Of a DNA stretch of 64,000 nucleotides, positions 17,302-25,477 are shown piece after piece. The notes beneath the pieces were generated by a model that saw only the letters and a program-made list of their open reading frames with translations, ran no database searches and was not told where the DNA came from. Origin of the DNA: Roseococcus thiosulfatophilus (GTDB lineage Bacteria; Pseudomonadota; Alphaproteobacteria; Acetobacterales; Acetobacteraceae); the NCBI RefSeq assembly GCF_017311575.1, contig NZ_JAFFQY010000022.1, positions 248,001 through 312,000 of the forward strand, in the 5' to 3' direction. The translations under genes and the position numbers were made by a program. The number at the start of each line of letters is the position of its first letter. The first letter of the stretch is position 1.

Positions 17302-17330
17302 CGTCTGATCGGCAGCGCTGGCCTCACCAG
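17301..17330 (-). repeat. REP-like palindrome, degenerate copy
   Basis: Read on the minus strand, CTGGT and ATCAG can pair (one G-T) around an inner GC-rich palindrome centred on AGCGCT. The right end, CGATCAGACGCTAA, matches the right ends of the elements at 27904 and 41191. It lies between the convergent rsmB and lipoprotein genes and overlaps the latter's last codons. It could act as a bidirectional terminator. Confidence 0.45.
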
Positions 17331-17878
17331 ACCCAGCCGCCGCCGCCATAGCCGTAATAGCCGCGCCAGCGCCAATGCGGGGGCGGCGCGTAGTAGTAGG
17401 GCGCCGGCTCGACCACCGTCACCACGGCGCGGGGTTCCTGAATGGTGTTGCCCGCCGCCGCCATGCATTGGGCGTAGACCACGTCATAGCGGCGCTGCAG
17501 CCCGAAGCTGCCCGCCTGGGCCTGGCCGGCGCCGACGGCCGAACCGCCCAGCAGCCCCACCCCCGCGCCCACCGCCGCGCCCGCGCCGGCATTGCCGCTG
17601 GCGGCCCCCAGCAGCGCGCCCGCCGTGGCGCCCAGCGCCGTCCCGACCACCGCCGAGCCCACCGCCGCCTGGTTCGCCGCCACCTGCGGCCCGCCGCCGC
17701 CGATGGCGTGGAAGGCGGTCTGCTGGCAGGCGAAATCCTCTCGCTGGAACTGCGCGAAATCCTTGCCGGCGGGCGGCAGCGCCGTGATGCTCGGCCCGCT
17801 GGGGGGCGGGATGGCGCATGCCCCCAGCCCCAAACCGGCCACGGCGCAGGCCACGATGTCCTTCCTGCCCATCATCAC
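17324..17878 (-). CDS. Glycine-zipper putative lipoprotein
   Basis: A 184-residue predicted lipoprotein of unknown function. A signal sequence ends in a lipobox-like GLGAC near residue 21. The middle (about residues 75-118) is a Gly/Ala-rich zipper (VGTALGATAGALLGAASG and following repeats) typical of glycine-zipper envelope proteins. Two further cysteines (FACQQ, YAQCM) could form a disulfide. The C-terminus is rich in Tyr, Trp, Pro and Gly. Likely periplasmic or outer-membrane associated. Confidence 0.8.
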   Translation of the reverse strand: MMMGRKDIVACAVAGLGLGACAIPPPSGPSITALPPAGKDFAQFQREDFACQQTAFHAIGGGGPQVAANQAAVGSAVVGTALGATAGALLGAASGNAGAGAAVGAGVGLLGGSAVGAGQAQAGSFGLQRRYDVVYAQCMAAAGNTIQEPRAVVTVVEPAPYYYAPPPHWRWRGYYGYGGGGWVW

Positions 17879-17955
17879 TCTCCCATTCCTTGCGGACGGG
17901 ATTTGGGCGCCGCCCCCGGCGGATGCCAGGGTTCGTTACACTTACCCCACGCCCA

Positions 17956-18342
17956 TCACCCCACGTTGGGCGGCAGCAGCGAGACATGGGCGGCCACCAC
18001 GCGCCAGCCCTCGGGCATCCGCACCCAGCTTTGCGACTGGCGGCCCACCTGGTTGCTGCCCTCGCGGCGGAAGGTGGTGTTGGCGGTGCCGAAGTCGCGC
18101 CCATAGGTGGTCAGCACCGTCCGCAGCAGCTCGCGCCCGAAGGGGCCCGGGCGGGCGGCACGGAAGGCCGCGATCTCGGCATGGCCGTGCAGGTTCTCAC
18201 CCGGCCCGTAGCGGACGGTGTGGGGGCTGACCCAGAAGAGTTCGTCCAGCACGGCCACGTCATTGGTGGTCAGCGCCACCTCGTAGCGGCGGAAGGCGGC
18301 GGTGAGCTCGGCCAGGGCCTCGGGGTTGTTGATCTCAGGCAT
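17956..18342 (-). CDS. AtzH/HpxZ-like NTF2-fold protein
   Basis: A 128-residue SnoaL/NTF2-like protein of the HpxZ/AtzH family (DUF3225). [19 protein letters not shown] and [20 protein letters not shown] are the family hallmarks. AtzH hydrolyses 1,3-dicarboxyurea in cyanuric-acid degradation; HpxZ is linked to oxalurate catabolism. Its ATG lies inside the end of the amidase gene (8-bp overlap), so it is co-translated with the amidase. Family identity is firm; the substrate is inferred. Confidence 0.87.
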   Translation of the reverse strand: MPEINNPEALAELTAAFRRYEVALTTNDVAVLDELFWVSPHTVRYGPGENLHGHAEIAAFRAARPGPFGRELLRTVLTTYGRDFGTANTTFRREGSNQVGRQSQSWVRMPEGWRVVAAHVSLLPPNVG

Positions 18343-19720
18343 GGGTGTCCCTCGGGTTGGGGGCGCGGCAGGCGCCGATGCGTTCCAGATGCGCGGCCAG
18401 GCGAAACAGCTTGTCCTCAGCCCAGGGGGCGCCGATCAACTGCACGCCGATGGGCATGTCGCCCGGCGTGGGCACCCCCGCCACGGGGGCCGCGATGACG
18501 GGCAGGCCGATGCAGGAGATGGGCTGGGTGTAGATGCCGAGGTTGGGCCGCACCGGGATGCTCTGCCCATCCACCTCGATCATCTCCTGGCCGATGGGGG
18601 GCGCCACATAGGGGGTGGCGGGGGCGATCAGCACGTCGAACTCCTCGAACAGCGCCAGGGCCTTTGCCCGATAGGCCGCCCGCGCGCGCTGCGCCTGCTG
18701 CACCCAGGTGGCGGGCAGCAGGGCGCCGGCCAGGAAGCGGTCGCACGTGCCGGGATCGAAATCCTCGGAGCGGGCCCGGAGGTTGGGGAGGTGCAGGTTC
18801 GCCCCCTCGGCCATGGTGATGAGGAAGGCCGCCGCCCGGCCGATGGCGGCGTCGGGGAGGGCGACGCGGCTTGTGGCGCCGAGCGCGCGGGCGACCGCCT
18901 CCACCGCCGCGAAGGCTTCGGCGTGGCCGTTGCGGGCGAAGTGGTCGTCCAGGATGCCGATGCGGAGGTCGGCGGCGCCTTCCAGCGACACGGGCTCGAC
19001 ACCGCGCCAGGCCTGGGCGTGGTCCTCGGCATCATCGCCCTGCAAGGCGTTGTAGGCCAGCGCCAGGTCGGCCACGTCGCGGGCAAAGGGCCCCAGATGG
19101 TCCAGCGCGCCCACGAACAGGAAGGCCCCGCGCCGGGACAGCCGCCCATAGGTCGGCTTCAGCCCCCAGATGCCACAGAGCGAGGAGGGCACCCGGATGG
19201 ACCCATTGGTGTCGCTGCCCAGCGTGATGGGCACCAGCCCCGCCGCCACCGCCGCCGCACTCCCGCCCGAGGAGCCGCCGGCGATGCGCGTCAGGTCATG
19301 CGGGTTGTGGCAGGGGCCGAAATGGGCGTTCTCGGTGGTGAAGCCATAGGCGTATTCGTCCATGTTCAGCGCGCCGAGCATGACGGCGCCCGCCGCGCGC
19401 AGCCTCTGGACGAGGAAGGCGTCGGCACGGGCGGGGGGGCTGTCGCGCTCGATCTTGGCGCCGGCCAGCGTCACCACGCCTTCCAGGTCGAACAGGTTCT
19501 TTACCGCGACCGGCACGCCGGCCAGCGGGCCAGGGTCGCGCCCCGCCGCCACGGCCGCATCCACCGCCGCGGCCTCGGCGCGGGCGCGGGCGGCGGTGAC
19601 TTCCGTGAAGGCGTTGAAGCGCGCGTCGCGGGCGGCGATGTCGGCCAGATGGGCCTCCACCACCTCGGCCGCGCGGCGCCGGCCGGCGCGGATCTCGGCG
19701 GCGATGGTCGCGGCGCTCAC
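18335..19720 (-). CDS. AtzE-family amidohydrolase
   Basis: A 461-residue amidase-signature enzyme of the AtzE family. The catalytic Lys is in [10 protein letters not shown], the cis-Ser in [14 protein letters not shown] and the nucleophile Ser in [16 protein letters not shown]. AtzE with AtzG hydrolyses 1-carboxybiuret; HpxY-type relatives act on oxalurate-type substrates. It starts with GTG overlapping the AtzG-like stop (GTGA). The three-gene order small subunit, amidase, NTF2 protein matches both atzG-atzE-atzH and hpxX-hpxY-hpxZ. No cyanuric acid hydrolase or allophanate hydrolase is in the window. Confidence 0.9.
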   Translation of the reverse strand: MSAATIAAEIRAGRRRAAEVVEAHLADIAARDARFNAFTEVTAARARAEAAAVDAAVAAGRDPGPLAGVPVAVKNLFDLEGVVTLAGAKIERDSPPARADAFLVQRLRAAGAVMLGALNMDEYAYGFTTENAHFGPCHNPHDLTRIAGGSSGGSAAAVAAGLVPITLGSDTNGSIRVPSSLCGIWGLKPTYGRLSRRGAFLFVGALDHLGPFARDVADLALAYNALQGDDAEDHAQAWRGVEPVSLEGAADLRIGILDDHFARNGHAEAFAAVEAVARALGATSRVALPDAAIGRAAAFLITMAEGANLHLPNLRARSEDFDPGTCDRFLAGALLPATWVQQAQRARAAYRAKALALFEEFDVLIAPATPYVAPPIGQEMIEVDGQSIPVRPNLGIYTQPISCIGLPVIAAPVAGVPTPGDMPIGVQLIGAPWAEDKLFRLAAHLERIGACRAPNPRDTHA

Positions 19721-19917
19721 TTGGGCGGCGTCCGGCCGGCGGTGAAGACGGGCGCGGCCTCATCGGCCGGCGTCAGGGGCATCTGCGCCACCAGCGCCGC
19801 CATGCGGGCGGCCAGGGTCAGGTTCATGACCACCCCGGGTAGGTGCTTCTCGTGCAGGGGCAGCCCCACCGCGGCCGCGGCCTGTCTCGCATAGGCTTCG
19901 GGGTCGAATTCCGGCAT
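19717..19917 (-). CDS. AtzG-like small subunit (DUF4089)
   Basis: A 66-residue protein starting MPEFDPEAYARQAAAAVGLP, with ALVAQMPLTPADEAAPVF near the end. This is the DUF4089/AtzG pattern, distantly like GatC, which wraps the amidase in a transamidosome-like complex. GGGAGG lies 9 bases before the ATG at 19917, supporting this start over an upstream one at 19968. It is needed for stability and activity of AtzE in the characterised system. Confidence 0.85.
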   Translation of the reverse strand: MPEFDPEAYARQAAAAVGLPLHEKHLPGVVMNLTLAARMAALVAQMPLTPADEAAPVFTAGRTPPK

Positions 19918-20099
19918 GGCTGGCACCTCCCTCCCGCCTGTTTCCGCCGGGAGGGGCGCGCGCGCCAAGGGGGCGGGCAGGGGTCCTCATCGCCCGCCAT
20001 GCGCCGGCTGCGCCCCTGCTCAGCAAGGTGGCGCGGGATTGTGCAAACCCCGCCGCTTCCGCATTGACCGGCGCCGCGCCCCCTGCCATCCCAAGACCC

Positions 20100-21722
20100 A
20101 TGTCCGACCCTGCCCTCCGTTCCGTCCGCGCCTGGCCCTTCGAGGAGGCGGCGAAGCTCGCCGACCGCCTGGCCGCCGCCGGCAAACGTGAGGCGCTGCT
20201 GGAGACCGGCTATGGCCCCTCCGGCCTGCCGCATATCGGCACCTTCGGCGAGGTGGCGCGCACCACCTGGGTCCGTCGCGCCTTCGAGGCCATGACCGGC
20301 CTGCCCACCCGCCTCATCGCCTTCAGCGACGACATGGACGGCCTGCGGAAGGTGCCGGACAATGTTCCCAACAAGGAGATGCTGGCGAAGCATCTCGGCC
20401 AGCCGCTGACGCGCATCCCCGACCCCTTCGGCACCCACCCGAGCTTCGGCGCCCACAACAACGCCCGGCTGCGCGCCTTCCTGGACGCCTTCGGCTTCGC
20501 CTACGAGTTCGCCTCTTCCACCGACTACTACGCCTCCGGCCGCTTCGACGCCGCGCTGCTGCGGATGCTCGCCCTGCACGAGGAGGTGCGGCAGGTGATC
20601 CTGCCCACATTGGGCGCGGAGCGCCGGGCCACCTATTCGCCCTTCCTGCCCATCCATCCCCGAACCGGCATCGTCATGCAGGTGCCGGTGGAGGAGACGC
20701 GGCCCGAGGCCGGCACCATCGTCTGGACCGACCCTGACAGCGGCGAGCGCTTCGAGACCCCCGTCACCGGCGGCGCCTGCAAGGCGCAGTGGAAGGCCGA
20801 CTGGGCGCTGCGCTGGTACGCGCTGGGCGTGGACTACGAGATGTCCGGCAAGGACCTGATCGACAGCGTGCGGCTGAGTTCCGCCATCTGCCGCGTGCTG
20901 GGCGGCGAGCCGCCCGTCACCTTCACCTATGAGCTGTTCAACGACGAGAACGGCCAGAAGATCAGCAAGAGCAAGGGCAATGGGCTCACCATCGAGCGAT
21001 GGCTGGAATACGGCCCGCCCGAGAGCCTCGCCTGGTTCATGTTCGGCTCGCCCGGCAGTGCCAAGCGTCTGCACAAGGAAGTCATCCCGCGCGCGGTGGA
21101 TGATTGGATGGCGGGCGTGGAGAAGCTCCGGGCGGAGCGCGACCCCGCCAACCCCGCCTGGCACATCCATGCCGGCGTGGCGCCCAACGAGAAGCTGCCG
21201 TCCATCTCCTACGCCACGCTGCTGAACCTGGCCGGCATCGCCAACACGGACGACCCCGCGCGGCTCTGGGCCTTCATCCGCAAATACTACCCGGACGCGG
21301 CGCCGGAGCATGAGCCCATGCTGGACCGCCTGGTCCGCAATGCCTGCGCCTATTGGCGCGACTGGGTGGCGCCCAAGCGGCATTTCCGCCCCGCGACGCC
21401 CGAGGAAGCGGCCGCGATGCGCGAGCTGGTGCGCCTGCTGCGCGAACGCCGCGCCGAGTTCGACGCCCTCCCCGCGGGGCCCGAGCGCGAGGCCGCCATC
21501 CAGAACGCCGTCTACGATGCCGGAAGGCGCGAGCCCTTCGCGGTGGTGAACAAGAAAGACGGCTCGCTCGGCGTCGGCCGTGCCTGGTTCCAGGCCCTCT
21601 ATGAGGTGCTGTTGGGCAAGAGCGAGGGGCCGCGCTTCGGCGGCACCGTCGCCATCATGGGCGTGGACGAGGCCTGCGCCCTGATCGAGACGGCCCTCGC
21701 CCGCGAGGCCGCGCCGGCCTGA
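20100..21722 (+). CDS. lysK: Lysyl-tRNA synthetase, class I
   Basis: A 540-residue class I lysyl-tRNA synthetase, the archaeal-type enzyme also used by several alphaproteobacteria instead of class II LysS. The HIGH motif appears in GYGPSGLPHIGTF and the KMSKS motif in GQKISKSKGNG. Length fits the family. It charges tRNA-Lys in the cytoplasm. The start at 20100 is the first ATG after the divergent promoter region. The adjacent MprF-like protein belongs to a family that uses Lys-tRNA. Confidence 0.94.
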   Translation: MSDPALRSVRAWPFEEAAKLADRLAAAGKREALLETGYGPSGLPHIGTFGEVARTTWVRRAFEAMTGLPTRLIAFSDDMDGLRKVPDNVPNKEMLAKHLGQPLTRIPDPFGTHPSFGAHNNARLRAFLDAFGFAYEFASSTDYYASGRFDAALLRMLALHEEVRQVILPTLGAERRATYSPFLPIHPRTGIVMQVPVEETRPEAGTIVWTDPDSGERFETPVTGGACKAQWKADWALRWYALGVDYEMSGKDLIDSVRLSSAICRVLGGEPPVTFTYELFNDENGQKISKSKGNGLTIERWLEYGPPESLAWFMFGSPGSAKRLHKEVIPRAVDDWMAGVEKLRAERDPANPAWHIHAGVAPNEKLPSISYATLLNLAGIANTDDPARLWAFIRKYYPDAAPEHEPMLDRLVRNACAYWRDWVAPKRHFRPATPEEAAAMRELVRLLRERRAEFDALPAGPEREAAIQNAVYDAGRREPFAVVNKKDGSLGVGRAWFQALYEVLLGKSEGPRFGGTVAIMGVDEACALIETALAREAAPA

Positions 21723-21723
21723 T

Positions 21724-23646
21724 GTGCGTGCGGTGAAGACGCTCTGGCCGTTCGTGCGCCGGCATGGCGCCACCGTCTTCGGACTGGTGGTGCTGGTCGG
21801 CGCCATCTGGGTGGTGCAGCGCGAGTTCCGGAACCTCTCGGTGGCGGATGTGCGCGCCGCGCTGGCGGCGCTGCCCGTCTCCGGGCTGCTGGCGGCGGCG
21901 GGGCTCACGGTCGCGGCCTATGGCGTGCTGGCCATCTATGACTGGCTGGGGGCGCGCTATGCGGGGCGCCCCTCCTCCTGGGCGCGGGCGCTGCTCGCCT
22001 CCTTCTGCGGCTATTCGCTGGCGCACAACATCGGCTTCGCGGCGGTGTCCGGCGCGGCGGTGCGCTACCGGCTCTATTCGGCCTGGGGCTATTCGCCCAT
22101 CGAGATCGGCAAGATCATCGGCTTCACCTCGCTCACCTTCGGGCTGGGCGGGATGGCGCTGGGCGGCATGGTGCTGCTGTTCGAGCCGGAGGTGCTGCCC
22201 TGGGCGGGCGAGCACATGCCGCGCTGGGGCTTGCAACTGCTCTCCGTGCCGCTCTTCGCGTTGGTGCTGGGCTATGTGCTGCTGAGCAAGTTCCGCCGCA
22301 CCATCCGTGTCTTCGGCCATCGGGTGGACCTGCCCGGCGTGCGGATGGCCATGGTGCAGACCCTGCTGGCCACGGTGGACGTGGCCGTGACGGCCGCCAT
22401 CTTCTACGTGCTGCTGCCGGCCGCGCCGGGCCTCACCTTTTTGCATTTCGTGGGCCTCTACCTCGCCGCCTACACGGCGGGCATCGCCGCCAATGTGCCG
22501 GGGGGGCTCGGCGTCTTCGACGGCGCCATCCTGCTGGGCCTCGCCCCCTATATGGGCGCGGCCGAGGTGGTGGGGGCGCTGCTGGTGTTCCGCCTCTACT
22601 ACTACATCGTGCCGCTCTTCATCGCCGGCGGCCTCTTCGCGGGCTTCGAGGTGACGCAGCGCAGCGACTGGCTGTCGCGCTTCGGCGCCATCGGACGGGG
22701 CGCGATGCCGCTGGAGGTGCCGGCGCTGGCGGGGCTGGTCGCGATCTGCGGCGCGGTGCTGATCTTCCTGGGCGGGCTGCCGACCTCGGCCACCGTGCTG
22801 AAGGAGTGGGCCGGCTATGAGGCCGCGGTGGCGTCGCAGTTCGCCGCCTCGGTCGTGGGCTCGCTGCTGATCGTCATGGCCTTCGGCCTGGCGCGGCGGC
22901 TGGCCATCGCCTGGTGGGGCGGGCTGTTCCTGCTGCTGAACGGCGCGCTGATCGGCTGGCTGCGCGAGGAGGCCTGGTGGACCTGGGGCATCTTCCTGGT
23001 GGTCGCCGTGCTGCTGGCCACCATGCGCTCGGCCTTCTACCGCGGCAGCCGGCTGCGACGGGAACCCTTGTCCAACGAGATTCTGCTGCCGCTGGCCGCC
23101 ACGTCCATCTGCGGCCTGACCCTGGCGCTGCTGGCCAATGCCGGTCAGCTGCAGGGCGAGAGCTGGTGGCAGATCGTGCTGATGGAAGACGCCACGCCGC
23201 AGCTGCGATTCACGGTCGGCATGACCGCCGTGCTGCTGCTGGCCGGCGTGGTGCAGCTGCTGCGCCCCGCACGGATCGAGGCGCTGGCCTGGAGCAGCGA
23301 GGCACGGCAGCGCCTGGCCACCTTCGGCGCGCGGCCGCCCGCGACGGCCGATGCGGTGCTGTGGGGCGAGGCGGAGCGCGCGGGCCTCGCCTTCAGCCGG
23401 CACGGGCCCGTCTGGATCGCGCATGGCGACCCGGCGGGCGAGGCGCGTGACGCCATCTCGGCCATCTGGCGCTTCCGGGACCTGTGCGAGCGGAACGGGG
23501 CACGCCCTGCCTTCATTGATGTCGGCCCCGAAAATCTGCGCATCTATGCCGACACGGGCCTGCAAACCCTGCCCGACGCCAAGCGGCCGGGGCGCTACCT
23601 GGCCTGCGACGCGCAGCGGGACCTGGAGGTGGTGCAGGCGGCCTGA
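21724..23646 (+). CDS. MprF-like membrane protein with shortened C-terminal domain
   Basis: A 640-residue protein. Residues 1 to about 525 form a multi-helix region like the flippase/synthase membrane domain of MprF (LPG_synthase_TM), including NVPGGLGVFDGAILLGLAPY. The last 110 residues match the start of the DUF2156 acyltransferase domain (GPVWIAHGDP, FIDVGPENLRIYADTGLQTL), but the protein stops about 25 residues later, where family members have another 170 or so. Catalytic transfer is therefore doubtful; lipid flipping could remain. It starts with GTG 1 bp after the lysK stop; GTG at 21733 is an alternative. Confidence 0.8.
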   Translation: MRAVKTLWPFVRRHGATVFGLVVLVGAIWVVQREFRNLSVADVRAALAALPVSGLLAAAGLTVAAYGVLAIYDWLGARYAGRPSSWARALLASFCGYSLAHNIGFAAVSGAAVRYRLYSAWGYSPIEIGKIIGFTSLTFGLGGMALGGMVLLFEPEVLPWAGEHMPRWGLQLLSVPLFALVLGYVLLSKFRRTIRVFGHRVDLPGVRMAMVQTLLATVDVAVTAAIFYVLLPAAPGLTFLHFVGLYLAAYTAGIAANVPGGLGVFDGAILLGLAPYMGAAEVVGALLVFRLYYYIVPLFIAGGLFAGFEVTQRSDWLSRFGAIGRGAMPLEVPALAGLVAICGAVLIFLGGLPTSATVLKEWAGYEAAVASQFAASVVGSLLIVMAFGLARRLAIAWWGGLFLLLNGALIGWLREEAWWTWGIFLVVAVLLATMRSAFYRGSRLRREPLSNEILLPLAATSICGLTLALLANAGQLQGESWWQIVLMEDATPQLRFTVGMTAVLLLAGVVQLLRPARIEALAWSSEARQRLATFGARPPATADAVLWGEAERAGLAFSRHGPVWIAHGDPAGEARDAISAIWRFRDLCERNGARPAFIDVGPENLRIYADTGLQTLPDAKRPGRYLACDAQRDLEVVQAA

Positions 23647-23662
23647 GGGGCCGCCGGCCGGT

Positions 23663-24316
23663 TCACTGGCTGCTCCAGAGGATGCGGTGCATCCAGGCCA
23701 CGTCCTGCAGGTCGAAGCTGTAGTCGGGGTGGGCGGGGTTCAGGCTCGCCACCTCGATGCGCTTGGCGCTTTGGCGCCGCAATTCCTTCGCCATCACCTC
23801 GCCCGCCCGCGTCCGCAGCACCACGCGGTCCCCGCGCCGGATGGGGGCGGCGGGCGAGACGATGACCACATCCCCGTCGCGGAACACCGGGGACATGGAG
23901 TCGCCTGAGATCTCCAGCGCATAGGCGTTGGGGTCCCCGATCTCGGGCAGGCTGATCTCGTCCCAGCTGCCCCCCACCGGGAAGCCGCCATCATCGAAAT
24001 ACCCGTCGCTCCCCGCCTGGGCGAGGCCGATCAGCGGCACGCGGCGCACCACGCCACGCCCGCCGCGTGACTGGCTGGGCAGGGTGGCGCTGCCGGAGAC
24101 GAGGCTGGAAAAGGCCTCTATTCCTGCCCCCGTCGCGGCCAGCACCTTGGCGATGCTCTCCGTGGAAGGCCATCGGGCGCGCCCGTCCGGCCCCACCCGC
24201 TTGGAAGGGTTGAAGGCCGTGGGGTCGAGCCCTGCGCGACGCGCGAGCCCCGAGGGCGAAAGCCCGTTCTCGGCGGCGAGCGAATCGAGCGCCCGCCAGA
24301 TGTCATCGTGTCGCAT
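23663..24316 (-). CDS. HTH/S24-peptidase repressor (LexA/CI-like)
   Basis: A 217-residue regulator. The N-terminal helix-turn-helix is GLSPSGLARRAGLDPTAFNP; the C-terminal S24 domain has ISGDSMSPVFRDGDVVIVSP (nucleophile Ser) and GEVMAKEL (Lys partner). LAQAGSDG carries an Ala-Gly pair at the expected self-cleavage position. Such repressors are inactivated by RecA-stimulated autocleavage after DNA damage. The ATG at 24316 is preferred over an upstream TTG. It is divergent from the two small genes before the phage-like cluster, so it probably controls them. Similar proteins occur on many alphaproteobacterial chromosomes. Confidence 0.9.
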   Translation of the reverse strand: MRHDDIWRALDSLAAENGLSPSGLARRAGLDPTAFNPSKRVGPDGRARWPSTESIAKVLAATGAGIEAFSSLVSGSATLPSQSRGGRGVVRRVPLIGLAQAGSDGYFDDGGFPVGGSWDEISLPEIGDPNAYALEISGDSMSPVFRDGDVVIVSPAAPIRRGDRVVLRTRAGEVMAKELRRQSAKRIEVASLNPAHPDYSFDLQDVAWMHRILWSSQ

Positions 24317-24322
24317 ATACAA

Positions 24323-24363
24323 AAGATGTTAGGTCGGCGGTCCGGATGCAATAGGAACATCTT
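24323..24363. promoter_or_regulatory. Inverted-repeat operator between S24 repressor and phage-like genes
   Basis: AAGATGTT (24323-24330) and AACATCTT (24356-24363) are perfect inverted copies, 33 bp apart start to start, about three helical turns. They fill the only non-coding space between the repressor and the divergent 165-residue gene. This is consistent with two half-sites or two dimers of the S24 repressor, with looping possible. Confidence 0.5.
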
Positions 24364-24392
24364 GCTTTCTGGCGGGGAGGTGAGTCACAACC

Positions 24393-24890
24393 ATGAGTGT
24401 GCACGCCCGCCGGCAATGCACGCCCCCCAAGCCTCCCTCCAAGAAGGATGTGTCGCTGATGTCCGCCTCCCCCCGCCCCGGGCATTCGCCCGTCTTCGCC
24501 AGCCTCGCCAAGGCCGAGCCCTTTCGCTCCGCGGAGGAGGCCTGGTTCTGGACCATGGCCGCCCTGACCGCACGGCGTGACGGCGCGCGCGTCAGCGCCG
24601 GCAAGGGCGCGGCGCTGCGCCCCTGCGACCCCGATGACGTGGTGAAATGCCTGGACCGCCTCTATCGCCAGCGACGCATCGAACTCTGCCACGCCCGCAT
24701 CCTGCGCATCTGGGGCGAACGCGGCATGCCCCCCAGCCCCCGTCACGCCAATGAGCGCGGCGACGCCAGGCTGTGGCGCGAGGCCCTGTCGCGCCTGGAA
24801 TTTCCTCTCCGTGTCAAAGGGATCGTGGCCGGCACGCCGCGCCTGGGGGAGGAGGCTGAGGTGCTGCCCTTCGCGCCAATCCGCCCGTGA
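24393..24890 (+). CDS. Conserved protein of unknown function, first gene after the repressor
   Basis: A 165-residue protein I cannot assign to a function. The core (residues about 35-140) has a distinctive sequence, FRSAEEAWFWTMAALTARRD, then CDPDDVVKCLDRLYRQRRIE and ILRIWGERGMPPSP, which I recognise as recurring in alphaproteobacteria. It is basic with two helix-rich segments, which would suit DNA or RNA binding. GGAGG lies 12 bases before the ATG; an internal ATG at 24459 is possible. Its stop overlaps the next start. Position directly across the operator suggests an early regulator of the particle cluster. Confidence 0.72.
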   Translation: MSVHARRQCTPPKPPSKKDVSLMSASPRPGHSPVFASLAKAEPFRSAEEAWFWTMAALTARRDGARVSAGKGAALRPCDPDDVVKCLDRLYRQRRIELCHARILRIWGERGMPPSPRHANERGDARLWREALSRLEFPLRVKGIVAGTPRLGEEAEVLPFAPIRP

Positions 24891-25282
24891 AGCCCGCGCA
24901 TCGGCGCCACGTCCAGCAGCGCGCCTGGATCATCTTCGCCGGCCGCGCGGACCATGGCTGGCAGCGCTGGCTGCGCCCGGGCTTCCGCCACTGCTTCGCC
25001 GCCATCGAGGACGCGCAGGGCTGGATGGTGCTGGAGGCGCTGACCGGGCGGCTGTTGCTGGCGCGTCTGGACGTACCGTCCGGCTTTGACGCACCGGCTT
25101 TCTATCGTCGAGCAGGGATGGTTCCGGTGGGGCCGTTTCCGCTCGACGAAACCACGCTCGGCCCCACGCGCGGGCCCTTGCCGTTGAACTGCGTCTCGGT
25201 GTGCCGGGCCGTGCTGGGGCCGCACGCCCCCTTCGCCTGGACCCCCTACGGGTTGTATCGCGCCCTGTCGTCTCGCGACTAG
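24887..25282 (+). CDS. Phage-associated protein, possible permuted papain-like fold
   Basis: A 131-residue protein common beside alphaproteobacterial phage structural genes; function unknown. WIIFAGRADHGWQRWLRPGF precedes a conserved His-Cys (FRHCF, near residue 35), and NCVSVCRAVLG plus TPYGLYRAL mark the C-terminus. A His early and a Cys late is the order seen in permuted NlpC/P60-like enzymes, so a peptidase or amidase fold is possible, but this is weak inference. Its ATG overlaps the preceding stop (ATGA). A promoter and terminator follow. Confidence 0.7.
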   Translation: MKPAHRRHVQQRAWIIFAGRADHGWQRWLRPGFRHCFAAIEDAQGWMVLEALTGRLLLARLDVPSGFDAPAFYRRAGMVPVGPFPLDETTLGPTRGPLPLNCVSVCRAVLGPHAPFAWTPYGLYRALSSRD

Positions 25283-25297
25283 AATAGGAAAAAATAC

Positions 25298-25327
25298 TTG
25301 ACGACGGGCTTTCCGGCCCGCTAGAGA
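25298..25327 (+). promoter_or_regulatory. Candidate late promoter of the particle cluster
   Basis: TTGACG (25298-25303) and TAGAGA (25322-25327) are separated by 18 bases. The -35 matches consensus at five of six positions, the -10 at three. The spacer holds an inverted repeat CGGGC/GCCCG (25305-25309, 25316-25320), a possible operator. It follows an AT-rich run just after the 131-residue gene and points at the structural genes. Confidence 0.5.
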
Positions 25328-25385
25328 AGCCAGGCCAACGGGCGAATTGCGTCCGCGGGCATCCCTCCCTCCTCCCCCGCCTCGC

Positions 25386-25425
25386 GGCGGGCCATCCCCC
25401 CCCCGGATGGCCCGCCGTCTTTTTT
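25386..25425 (+). terminator. Strong intrinsic terminator in the leader of the structural genes
   Basis: A perfect 12-bp inverted repeat, GGCGGGCCATCC (25386-25397) and GGATGGCCCGCC (25405-25416), with a 7-C loop, then GTC and six Ts (25420-25425). It lies about 95 bp downstream of the candidate promoter and about 50 bp before the first structural gene. It is the clearest rho-independent terminator in the window. Confidence 0.85.
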
Positions 25426-25477
25426 CGCGCGGGCGGCCAGGAGGTTCCCAACCCAGACCGACAGGAGAACCGCGCGC

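Noticed and set aside
21724-23646. Frameshift explaining the short MprF-like C-terminus
   Set aside because: The other two forward frames between 23500 and 23660 do not continue the DUF2156 motifs, and the S24 gene end follows at once. Sequence is missing, not shifted.
23640-23663. Phage attachment site at the left edge of the phage-like cluster
   Set aside because: No tRNA gene or direct repeat shared with the right edge (near 37242) could be found by eye, and there is no integrase.
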